A stretch of DNA of 64,000 bases from Symsagittifera roscoffensis (lineage: Eukaryota; Xenacoelomorpha; Acoela; Convolutidae): NCBI RefSeq assembly GCF_963678635.1, contig NC_087068.1, positions 12,032,027-12,096,026 on the forward strand, in the 5' to 3' direction. Of the stretch, positions 20,296-29,100 are shown piece after piece. Every line of letters starts with the position of its first letter. Position 1 is the first letter of the stretch. The notes beneath the pieces were generated by a model. It made no database searches. It was not told the DNA's origin and saw only the letters and a list, made by a program, of their open reading frames with translations. A program made the translations under genes and the position numbers.

Positions 20296-22910
20296 CGTGG
20301 GCTAAAAAAATGATTATTTTGAGACTGAAAAGCGGTGGTATGGGGTTGTTCAATAATTTGTTCATAAGTATTATCATCTTGTGACTGGTGTGTCATTATA
20401 TGTTGAATGGGACTTTGTGATGTGGTGAGTCGAAAATTTGGATTATGTGTGATGGCTAAATTTCGAAAATTTCGTGGGACTAGGGATAGTGGATGGTTAT
20501 TTGGTAGGGGTGGTAATTGTGGTGCCGTTGGCGTTATGTCTACATTGTTATGTTCTTCGTCGTATGTATTTTGTCGTGTTGCTATTTTTGTGTTATATTC
20601 TTTTATTTGTGCGTCTAAAAGAATTTTGTTTATAGATGTAGAAAAGATTCCAAAAAATCCTGCAAAGAGTATGCGTGCTACGCTTGCTTGTCTGTTTACT
20701 TGTGTGTGTATAGCACATGTGTTGTAGATTCCTTTTAAAAGTGAGAAAAGAAATCCAATAAAGTTAAACATTGCGTATAAAATAGTCAATTTTTCTAAGA
20801 TGTAATAGGGCCATCCTAGAAAATCGAGGATCTCATTTTTGAGTGTAACAAAGCTAAAAATGTTAATTGGTGATATATCTTGGGGACGGTATTTTTCACC
20901 GTTTAGATATATATAATCTTTAATGTCTTTAAAATATCCGCTATAGTCTTGCGTGTAGATATCGGCAAATCCTGCGGTTTCTGCAAGTTTGCGTAAATTT
21001 TGGTCTATTGATTGTCTTTGTATAGTGTCCATTTGTGTTAATAATTCTTGGAATTGTTGTGTTCTAATGTGATGTTGAATATCTGATTTTGAATAGATTC
21101 CTATTGATTGTAAGTCTATATTTGGGTTTCGAGCAATAGCGCGAATGCTTTCTGGTGAAAATTTTTTGAGTGATTGCATTAATGTGGGATATGGAGTGAG
21201 AAGATAATATTTATTTTCATCAGGGTTTAGTTGTACTACATTGTGGCTGTTTTCTGATCCACATGGGACTGCGGTATCCCAGAAATAGGTTCTTCGTGAA
21301 AGTGTATCCACGAAATGTACTTTATTCTTATAAAAGATAGGGATTCTTTTATAACATCGTTTATCTTCAAAAACGTATAGTGGTGATACTTTTTTAGTAC
21401 AAGTATAAAACCATAAGATGTTTCCTTCATAGTCTAAAAAATTTGATCTATTTCCAGATAATAAGTATCCTGCATAGGGTATTTTTAATACTGCTAGTGC
21501 AAGTGATTGTAATATTTGTGTTCGTTCTAATTCGCATAGGTGGTGTAGTGTTTCTAATTCGGAGAGTGACATTTCTTGAAAAATTCGGCTAATTGTATAA
21601 TCTAGTTTCATATCTAAATGAATATCATAGTGGATATTACCGAAATATGTAGTATTCATTAGTGATAATTCTTGTAAGCGTGTGCTTCTGGTGTCATGGG
21701 GTTTTAGATGTCCACCAGGTTGTCCGTTGCTTTTTTCAAAATTAACTGGTATATAGGATGTTCCTTCGTTTAGAGGATGACCTGTGGCATATGGGTCGAT
21801 TTTTACTTTTCCAGTGGTCATGTCGAATCCTTTTTCGTATTCAACTAATATTTCAGAGTATTGTGTTCTGTGAAGTGGATTCCTGTATTTACATGCAAGT
21901 TCTGTTTCTTGATATATTTGAAAACGTGTCAATTTATTTTCTATATTGTCTATGTTTCTAAAATTAGAACTTAGTTTTCGTGATGGATGGACTTGTTCAT
22001 ATGGAATTGATTGTATAAAATATTTTTCGTGAAATTTTATCATACGAGCGTGTATTTTTGCTACTTGAAATGTTGTACATGTATCTTCGGGGAACCAAAC
22101 AATTGTTGCTTGTGTTCTCGTTGTAGGGTCGCAATAACCTTGATCATTTTTACAAGGTAATCGGATTCCTTGATAGATCATTGTATTATCTGATAAATCT
22201 CGTGTTAGTTGTATTTTTTCGAGTTGTATTTTCCAATCGAAAAACATTATTTCTTGGTATCCTTTATTTTTTGTGTCTGCTTTGCAGTTTGATGGGTCAT
22301 TTATACCAATGTGTGGTATCCAATGTTTATCGTGTAGGTCATAGGTTAATCGTCCGTGTGCGGCGTTATACGGGTATTTTTCGTCTAGTTTTATATGTCC
22401 TTGGTGTCTTTCAAGTTGTGATTGATGTACAGAGTCTGGAAAAACTTGAAAATTAACTAACTTTCTAGCGGAGTTTTTATTTTGTGTGATGTTTAGTCTA
22501 AGTAATTCATTTTTACAATCGTCGGGATTGAGATGTAAAAGACGTTCTATATTGCTTTGATAGAATGATTCATGGTCAAGTCGGTTTTTGTTTCCATTCG
22601 AGACTTGTGAACAATGTACTTTCTTTTCGGAAAATGTTGCTGTGAATTTATAACCTGTAACTGTTGTTGCTCGGGCTTTTGAATAGAGTGTTGCTATTAC
22701 ATCTGTGGTTTCTATAGCTTGTGGTTCTGTTTCACATTGTGATACTTGATTTATTGCATATTTATGTAGTGTTTTTTGTTCATTTTCTTCACAATCGTAA
22801 TGTGTTACTAGTAAATCTTGTGGTCCTGTACGAGGGGAAGGGTTTATGTTTTGATTTGAGATTACTAGAAAAAGGAGTTGGAGAAAAATTAATAATTTTA
22901 GAATATACAT
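20292..22910 (-). CDS. Envelope-like membrane glycoprotein of the 18.9-kb element
   Basis: This 872-aa frame starts at an AUG 13 nt inside the preceding frame. It has a hydrophobic N-terminal signal segment (residues about 2-18) and a Cys-rich ectodomain of about 680 residues. Possible N-glycosylation sites include NIT, NTT and NRS. A motif block CYKRIPIFYKNKVHFVD lies near the middle. A main hydrophobic segment at about 700-725 (FNFIGFLFSLLKGIY) is followed by a second at about 745-765, then a cytoplasmic tail of about 110 residues. Position after integrase and architecture support an env role. The CY-x-IPI-x-Y-x-FVD pattern and the layout remind me of chuvirus-type class III glycoproteins captured by some animal retroelements, but that link is from memory and unproven. 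Confidence 0.82.
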   Translation of the reverse strand: MYILKLLIFLQLLFLVISNQNINPSPRTGPQDLLVTHYDCEENEQKTLHKYAINQVSQCETEPQAIETTDVIATLYSKARATTVTGYKFTATFSEKKVHCSQVSNGNKNRLDHESFYQSNIERLLHLNPDDCKNELLRLNITQNKNSARKLVNFQVFPDSVHQSQLERHQGHIKLDEKYPYNAAHGRLTYDLHDKHWIPHIGINDPSNCKADTKNKGYQEIMFFDWKIQLEKIQLTRDLSDNTMIYQGIRLPCKNDQGYCDPTTRTQATIVWFPEDTCTTFQVAKIHARMIKFHEKYFIQSIPYEQVHPSRKLSSNFRNIDNIENKLTRFQIYQETELACKYRNPLHRTQYSEILVEYEKGFDMTTGKVKIDPYATGHPLNEGTSYIPVNFEKSNGQPGGHLKPHDTRSTRLQELSLMNTTYFGNIHYDIHLDMKLDYTISRIFQEMSLSELETLHHLCELERTQILQSLALAVLKIPYAGYLLSGNRSNFLDYEGNILWFYTCTKKVSPLYVFEDKRCYKRIPIFYKNKVHFVDTLSRRTYFWDTAVPCGSENSHNVVQLNPDENKYYLLTPYPTLMQSLKKFSPESIRAIARNPNIDLQSIGIYSKSDIQHHIRTQQFQELLTQMDTIQRQSIDQNLRKLAETAGFADIYTQDYSGYFKDIKDYIYLNGEKYRPQDISPINIFSFVTLKNEILDFLGWPYYILEKLTILYAMFNFIGFLFSLLKGIYNTCAIHTQVNRQASVARILFAGFFGIFSTSINKILLDAQIKEYNTKIATRQNTYDEEHNNVDITPTAPQLPPLPNNHPLSLVPRNFRNLAITHNPNFRLTTSQSPIQHIMTHQSQDDNTYEQIIEQPHTTAFQSQNNHFFSPR

Positions 22911-24043
22911 GTGTATGATAATCCTGAGTATGGATTATAAAATGTAATGTAGCCAATTGTGTTTTTGGTATATCTGTCGTATTTGTATATTACTTCAGTA
23001 GTTATAAACGGTGGTGGTAGTGATTGAGCTGTTATGTTAGGTGGATTTAATGGGTAGGGATGTTGGGTAATATTATTTAACTTAACTGTGATTTCAAACT
23101 TTAATTGTAAACTGTTTTGTTGGAGTATTTGAATATTGTGATCACGGATATCGTTGTGAATATCTTGGCGATATTGTAATCTATTAAGTGCCCAGTTATG
23201 AAGGCGGTTACTTTCTTGATGTTGTCCAAATAATGGTGGAGGTGCTGTAAATGTATTCCAATCTAATCTTAAAGGAATATTTATTGATGATTGTTCTCGA
23301 TATCTGGCGTCGAGATTATTTGGAAAATTTAAGTTAAAGGGTGGTGGTGAAAACTGGCTTATTGATGGTGTTGATGGTAGTGATAATGTTTCTGGTAGTG
23401 ATGAGGATGTTGTTGTATCCGTAGAAATATCTATGGGGTCATTGACTAAATTTGGTTCACCTTGTGTAAATGAATGTGTAGTCCAATATGGGAATCGTGA
23501 TGTTTGGTTTGTGGGGTTGAAAGGATTTTCACGTATTTGCTCAGATGTTGGTGTTGAACCTAAGTAATCTGATGGTAGGCTTGAGGTGCTACGTTGTGAA
23601 AGAAGCGTAGGGGTTTCTGGTAATATACCAATGGGGTTTTCTGGAGTGTTTTGTGATGGGGATTGAGGTATATCAAAATGAACTCGGGGAGTTTGAAAAT
23701 TTCTGTTTCGTCGAGGATGTATAATTTGTCTATTTATTTCGACTGTATTTTGGTTTTGACTAGAATTTTTTATTCTACTTAGTTCTTGTGGTAGTGTTGG
23801 ATATAGGTTATATGTTGGTTCGCTTAAAGGTGCTTGTCGTTGAACTGGTTCTAGTGGTTCTGATAAACGAGCATGTCGTTCTTCAAAAGTGTATGGATTG
23901 TCTTGAAAAGAAATTAATTCGTGTAGATGTTTGAGGATTTTGAGTAGTTGAAGGTGGTGTTTGGTTATCTTGGGATGATGTCGGTGAAGACTGATTCTGT
24001 GACTGTTGGGTAGCAATTTTTGATGGTTTTTTGAATTATTACT
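22898..24043 (-). CDS. AUG-less Pro/Ser-rich frame, readthrough candidate
   Basis: About 381 sense codons follow, in frame and immediately, the TAA stop (24044-24046) of the 62-aa membrane protein. They run to a stop at 22898-22900, overlapping the env-like start by 13 nt. There is no methionine codon anywhere in the frame. It could therefore be reached by reading through the TAA, by splicing, or by a non-AUG start such as the TTG at 24016. Alternatively the TAA is a mutation and the two frames are one two-pass membrane protein with a long tail. Residues to about 250 are Pro/Ser/Thr/Asn-rich, and the last 120 look folded. Family not recognised. Confidence 0.6.
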   Translation of the reverse strand, partial: SNNSKNHQKLLPNSHRISLHRHHPKITKHHLQLLKILKHLHELISFQDNPYTFEERHARLSEPLEPVQRQAPLSEPTYNLYPTLPQELSRIKNSSQNQNTVEINRQIIHPRRNRNFQTPRVHFDIPQSPSQNTPENPIGILPETPTLLSQRSTSSLPSDYLGSTPTSEQIRENPFNPTNQTSRFPYWTTHSFTQGEPNLVNDPIDISTDTTTSSSLPETLSLPSTPSISQFSPPPFNLNFPNNLDARYREQSSINIPLRLDWNTFTAPPPLFGQHQESNRLHNWALNRLQYRQDIHNDIRDHNIQILQQNSLQLKFEITVKLNNITQHPYPLNPPNITAQSLPPPFITTEVIYKYDRYTKNTIGYITFYNPYSGLSYTCIF

Positions 24044-24232
24044 TTAGTGAGAAATTTTGTGTTTATTATAATATTCTTCCAAAAAAAGAATTAGAAGGAC
24101 TGTTGCTAGGGCAAATGTGAGGATTGCTTTCTTTATACATTTACAGATGGTCAAAATGAGGGATGATAAGAATGCTATGAAAATTACAAACAATAAAAAA
24201 ATATCGGTTCTACTGAAAATTGTTCGTATCAT
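24044..24232 (-). CDS. 62-aa two-pass membrane protein
   Basis: A small frame whose AUG overlaps the stop of the 76-aa ORF in ATGA (24229-24232). Two hydrophobic segments (about residues 10-30 and 36-55) are split by a KCIKK basic turn, suggesting a hairpin in the membrane. It ends at TAA, after which the same frame stays open for about 381 codons. Size and location recall viroporin-like or small envelope proteins, but this is only an analogy. Confidence 0.55.
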   Translation of the reverse strand: MIRTIFSRTDIFLLFVIFIAFLSSLILTICKCIKKAILTFALATVLLILFLEEYYNKHKISH

Positions 24233-24459
24233 TTAGACAAGTTGTATAAATCGTACCTGTGGATATAATCAAGGGTTTTGGAAAGTTGGAGGAATAGTTC
24301 GAGAATAGTGTAGAAAATTAAAAAAATGTTACAAAAAATGATTAGGATTATTAGAAAAGATTCAAGTATATCAAAAAGAAATATTATAAAGGTTTCAAGT
24401 ATTGTAAAAAAATGTTTAAGATTTATGAGTATTTGAGTAACTGATTGAGAGAAGAGCAT
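24229..24459 (-). CDS. 76-aa very hydrophobic protein
   Basis: This frame begins at an AUG and is dominated by Phe, Ile and Leu, with a membrane stretch from about residue 15 to 60 (for example FLIILIIFCNIFLIF). It overlaps the next membrane ORF by four bases (ATGA). It is the first frame after a 620-nt gap downstream of integrase, so it could head a subgenomic or spliced 3' message. In A+T-rich DNA, chance frames are often hydrophobic. The tight ATGA junction is the main support. Confidence 0.5.
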   Translation of the reverse strand: MLFSQSVTQILINLKHFFTILETFIIFLFDILESFLIILIIFCNIFLIFYTILELFLQLSKTLDYIHRYDLYNLSK

Positions 24460-25079
24460 TTAAGAAATGATCTCTTGGTCGAATATTTTTTGCTGTTTGA
24501 GGCGATTTTCTAGTGTGGTCGGATTATTTATTAGTTTTTTGACAAGTGGGTTGAGTTTTGTAAAAAATTGTTGGGGGCAATTTTTATGGTGACTGGGAGG
24601 TCGTCTTTTTCTTTATTTTTGTTTGTCAAATGATCCGGGGTATGGTGAGATTTTTATACTTTAGGCTAATTAAAATGTTCATTTTGTTACTTTAGGCTAA
24701 GTTAACAAATTTGCTTTGGGGGTATTCGTGGTCTGAGTTGGGGAAATATTGTTGATCTTTGGGTTATTAGATAAGGGAGGGGTACGGTATTATGGTGATA
24801 TTTATTTTAGTTGTCAAGTTGGAGTGGTTTGCTTATTTTTGACCTGGAGGTCGTAAAGTTATAGTTATAGATGTGCCTGGAGTTCTATATGATTCGTCTA
24901 ATTGGTCTTAGTTTGAGTTAGAGAAAGTGACGGATTGGATGAATCCTATTGGTCTATTTTGAACTAGAATTATTACGTACTTGTCAGCATGTTATTTTGA
25001 AAAATGTAAATGAAAAATGTTTCGGAGGTTTCAAGATTGTGAAGCAAATGTTAAAATTACTTTTGAAATTCTACTTTCT
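24460..25079 (-). other. Non-coding gap between integrase and 3' gene block
   Basis: No frame of useful length was seen. It is the only long non-coding interval inside the coding part of the element, and so the likeliest place for a splice acceptor or internal promoter for the 3' genes. Confidence 0.5.
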
Positions 25080-26190
25080 TTAAAATTTTAGATTGGGGAT
25101 GAATATTTTATAGTTTTTACGTGGTTGATTTCGGAGTCTTGTTGTTTTTCTATTTTCTGATTTGTCGATTTGTTCTTGGGGTATTATTTGTTCGGTCATT
25201 TTTCTATTTTTTCTTTGTTTTGGGGATTCTTTATGGTTTTGTGTATTGTTTTTGGTGGCGATTGGTTTTGTGTTTTGATTTTCGGTGGGGTTATCATTTT
25301 GTTCTGTGTTTTTCAGATGTGGTTCATTTTGAATGATTTTTAATCCTGTGAAAGAATATAATTGAGTTAATTCGCGGAGTGCGTATTCTTTTGGGTAATA
25401 AGGTAATAGGTTGTTTCGATGTTGAACGATTTCTTTTTTGTTTGAGTCGGTAATTTTATATGTGACATCAGTGGGTTTTGCAATTATTTGGTATGGTCCT
25501 TTTCGAAGGGGTTGTAATTTTTTAGAAATTCCTTTTTGTGTATTAAAATTAGGTATTAAAACAAATGTTCCAATTTTTAATTCGGAGGCTGGTGTAAAAC
25601 GTGAATTGATTTGTTCATTAATGTTTTGTCTTTGTAATAACTTTTTTGTTATTTTTTGATAAATTTCATTGTGTTTTTTATCTCTATTTAGAATCCATTC
25701 GGTGTGTGTACCGGAGGCTAGTTTAAGAATTTGTGGGTGATGAAAATGATCTTCATCGTGTGTATGTAAAGGTAGGTTATAACAAATTGAGTCTTTATTT
25801 GATTGACAATAACCTTGTGCGTTTTTATGAGAATTCGCTGTAAACATTATTGGTTTGCGTGGCTTTTGGTTAAAAACCATTTCGTATGGTGACATTCCTA
25901 AAGTTGTCGTAATTTGTGAATTATACGCTAAGGGAAATAATTTTACATCTGCTGACCATTCGGTATATTTTGTATCATTTCCGTTGATGATACATCTAAG
26001 ATATTCTTGTAATGAACGGTTCATACCTTCGACTAAGCCGTTTGTCCAAGGTGCATGAGATGTACGTGGTTTGTGTTTAATGTTATATAAATGACATAGT
26101 GTGATAATTTCATTATTTATGAATTCTGTACCGTTGTCTGTAACTAAAATTTCTGGTAGTCCGAATTTTGCTATCCAGTGTTGTGTAAGC
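25080..26190 (-). CDS. pol: Integrase C-terminal part of the 18.9-kb element
   Basis: The frame is open from about 26190 and encodes the second and third catalytic residues of integrase (D in VTDNGTEF near 26125-26145, E in NGLVEGMN near 26020-26045). A GPY/F-type module follows (RKGPYQII near 25490), then a basic, disordered tail ending at 25080. Its first AUG (26024) lies after the second Asp, so it cannot start there as a full domain. It should be the continuation of gag-pol, whose frame is lost by one base around 26170-26200. No homopolymer is present at that point, so a small deletion in this copy is likely. Confidence 0.85.
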
Positions 26191-29100
26191 GTAATAAGCG
26201 TTACAATGGGGTACTGGGTTAAGTGCTACATAATGTGTAAATGCGTCAACAATTACCATAATGTAGGAGTTTCCTTCTGATGAGGGTGAAATTGGTCCTT
26301 TAGTATCAAATGAGATACGATGATTAAAGTACAAGCTTTGTCCTTTAAAATCTTGTTTTTGTGCTATTTGTTTTTGATTTGGGTAAGGTTTATTTAGTTG
26401 ACATACTATACAGTCATTGCATAGTACTTTTATCCAAATTGGTGCATTTGGGAAATAAAAGTTTTGTATAAAATTTGAATATGTTTTTTCTGATCCAGAG
26501 TGTCCTTTAATATTTTGTGTATGTGAAATATTAAAAGCTATAAGAATCATACTTAAAGGGAGACATGGAACTGTAGATTCATTCAGGTTATACTCTAAAA
26601 GGTCTGTATTTTCGTTAATTGTTGTGTTGTTAAATTTGCGAAAGTATCGGAGGAGTGTTTTGTTTCCTAGAATGGTTGAATCTGCTTTGATAGGTTTAGT
26701 TTTATATTTGTGCCATGATTTCAGTTGTGGAATTACTGGGTCAAGGTTTTGATATTGTTTCAGTGTTGAAATTGTAATTATTTCTGTTGGGGGGAGAAAA
26801 ATGTTTTCGATTTCTAATTTAGATAAGGGTATTGTATCAAGTGGGTCGTGAAGGTCAAAAACTTGATTTATTGTGTATTTTGAATCATTTGTTTGTGGTC
26901 CTGATAAATTTATTTTATCAGTTAAATCTTCTTTTTCAATTAGTGGAAAATGGTCTTTCTTAGGCGGGTGTTGTTTTGTTCGTTTTTGTTGAGTGTTATT
27001 TTTTATCCATTGAGAATATGGGATTGGTTTGAAAGTTGATGTTCCAAGTAAATCAACTTCATAATGATTATTTTGACAATCTAAATAAAGTGGGAAATGT
27101 TGTAAACTATTTATTTGTGATTGTTCAATATCAGTTTTTACTGCATATTTGCATTCCAATCGGGGTGATGTTTCGTTTTCTGCAAGGTAGAATTTTATGT
27201 TTTTGGGTATTTCAACTGTTGTTTTTCGTGTAAGTAATTCAGGTGGTGTATTTCGACTTAAGGTGTCTGGTAATGCAAGATTTTTTCCTGCAGTCCAAAC
27301 TATATGTAAGTTTGGAAATTTCATTAGAATTAGTTGAAATCTGTAAACTCGGTGGTTTGGGTTAGATTTTTGTGTAAAGAGAAAGATGATTGGTTTATGG
27401 TCTGTGAATAGAACTGTGGGGTGTTTTGATCCAAGTATCAGAAATTCATATTCTGTCAGTGTATATATTATGGCTGTACATTCTCTCATTAGAGTTGAGA
27501 GTCGTAGCTCTGCTTGAGTGAATAATCGAGAATTTGCTGATATGAGGTTCATTTTATTTGTACCATTATGTGATTGTAATATTGCTGCACCGATGCCAAA
27601 GTTCGAAGCATCGCACATTGCATAAAATGGTTGATTTGAATCTGGAATTGTGTTTGAAATTTGTTCTGTTAAAAGTTTCTTTATTTCTTCAAATCGTGTT
27701 TGATGTTCTGTGTTCCATTCAAAATTATTTTGTTGTCTAAGGATGTTATAAAATGGTCGTAGATATAATTGCATTTTATAAACATATTTACTTAAAAAGT
27801 TTAACATTCCAAGAAATTCTTGGATTTTCTTTTTATTTGTTGGTGGTTGAAGTTTTTGAATAGCGTCAATGCGTGATTTCAATGGAGTGATTGTTTTTCT
27901 TTCTATATTATGTCCTAAGAATTTAACTCTTGTCAAAAAGAAGTGGGATTTATCGGGGGCGGCCTTCAGATTTTCGTTCTGAAGTATTTGGTGATATTTT
28001 TCTAAAACATTGAACATCTCGTCTTTTGTTTGTGATTGCATAAAAACATCGTCTAAATAGGTGATTGCGTTTTTCTTGAGTATTAGTGGTCTAAAAATTT
28101 TGCTCATAAAAGCTGAAAATGCTGCTGGTCCTATGGATATTCCATAGAATAAGCGGTTGAATTCATATTGTTGGTTTCCGATAACAAATTGTGTTAAACG
28201 TCGTGATTGTTCATCTAGTGGCATTTGATTGTATGCACTATTCATATCGGCGGTTGTAAAGTATTTGCCGTTTATTTTTGTTAAAATAACTTGTATTGGT
28301 TCAATGGGCCAATTACATTTTGATTCATCTATAAGTGAATTGAGGTATCTAGCATCGAGAACGATTTTTAATGATTCTCCTTTAGCTAGAATGATAACGG
28401 GGTTGATAAATGTGTTGCCTTTTGGTTGTTCTTCTTTATTAACTGGTGATATAATGTTGTATTGTTCTAAAATATCGAGTAATCTGTTCACTTTATCATG
28501 TAAGTGAATTGGTACTTTACTTGCTCTCTGTTTTTTGAAAACTGCGTCTGGTTTTAACGGGAGATGTAGTGATGAACTGATTTTCCCAACATCGAATTTT
28601 GATGTTGCATAGACTGATGAATATTTAATTAGCTGTTTGGCTAATTTTTCGAATTCGTCTTGTGTTATTTGTGAATGTTGGAAATTAAACATTGTTAAAA
28701 ATTTCTGTTGGTCCTCTGTGTAGTTACTTATGTTGAATGTAGGTTTGAAATATGGAGTTTTTGTGAAATAATCCGTATTTCTGTTTTCGTTACTTATTAT
28801 ATTATTTATAGATAATTCTTCATTAAGAATTGTAGATTGGCAAATATCTAGTAATTGGAGTATATTATTTACGCGATAGGCTTTTTCGTGTATTGGTGAT
28901 ATTGTAGCGTTGGTTTCACAATATCCTAAAAGTCCTAAAGGTAATGTTACTTGGTAAGGTGTGTTGTTATAGACATGTAAGGAAATGATATCTGAATTCG
29001 AATTTTTCAAATATTTTATGGATGATATTGTGATTTTGAAAAATTTGTGAATAGGTTTGAATTCAAATTCTGACATATAAAATTTTTGTTTGTTTTGTTC

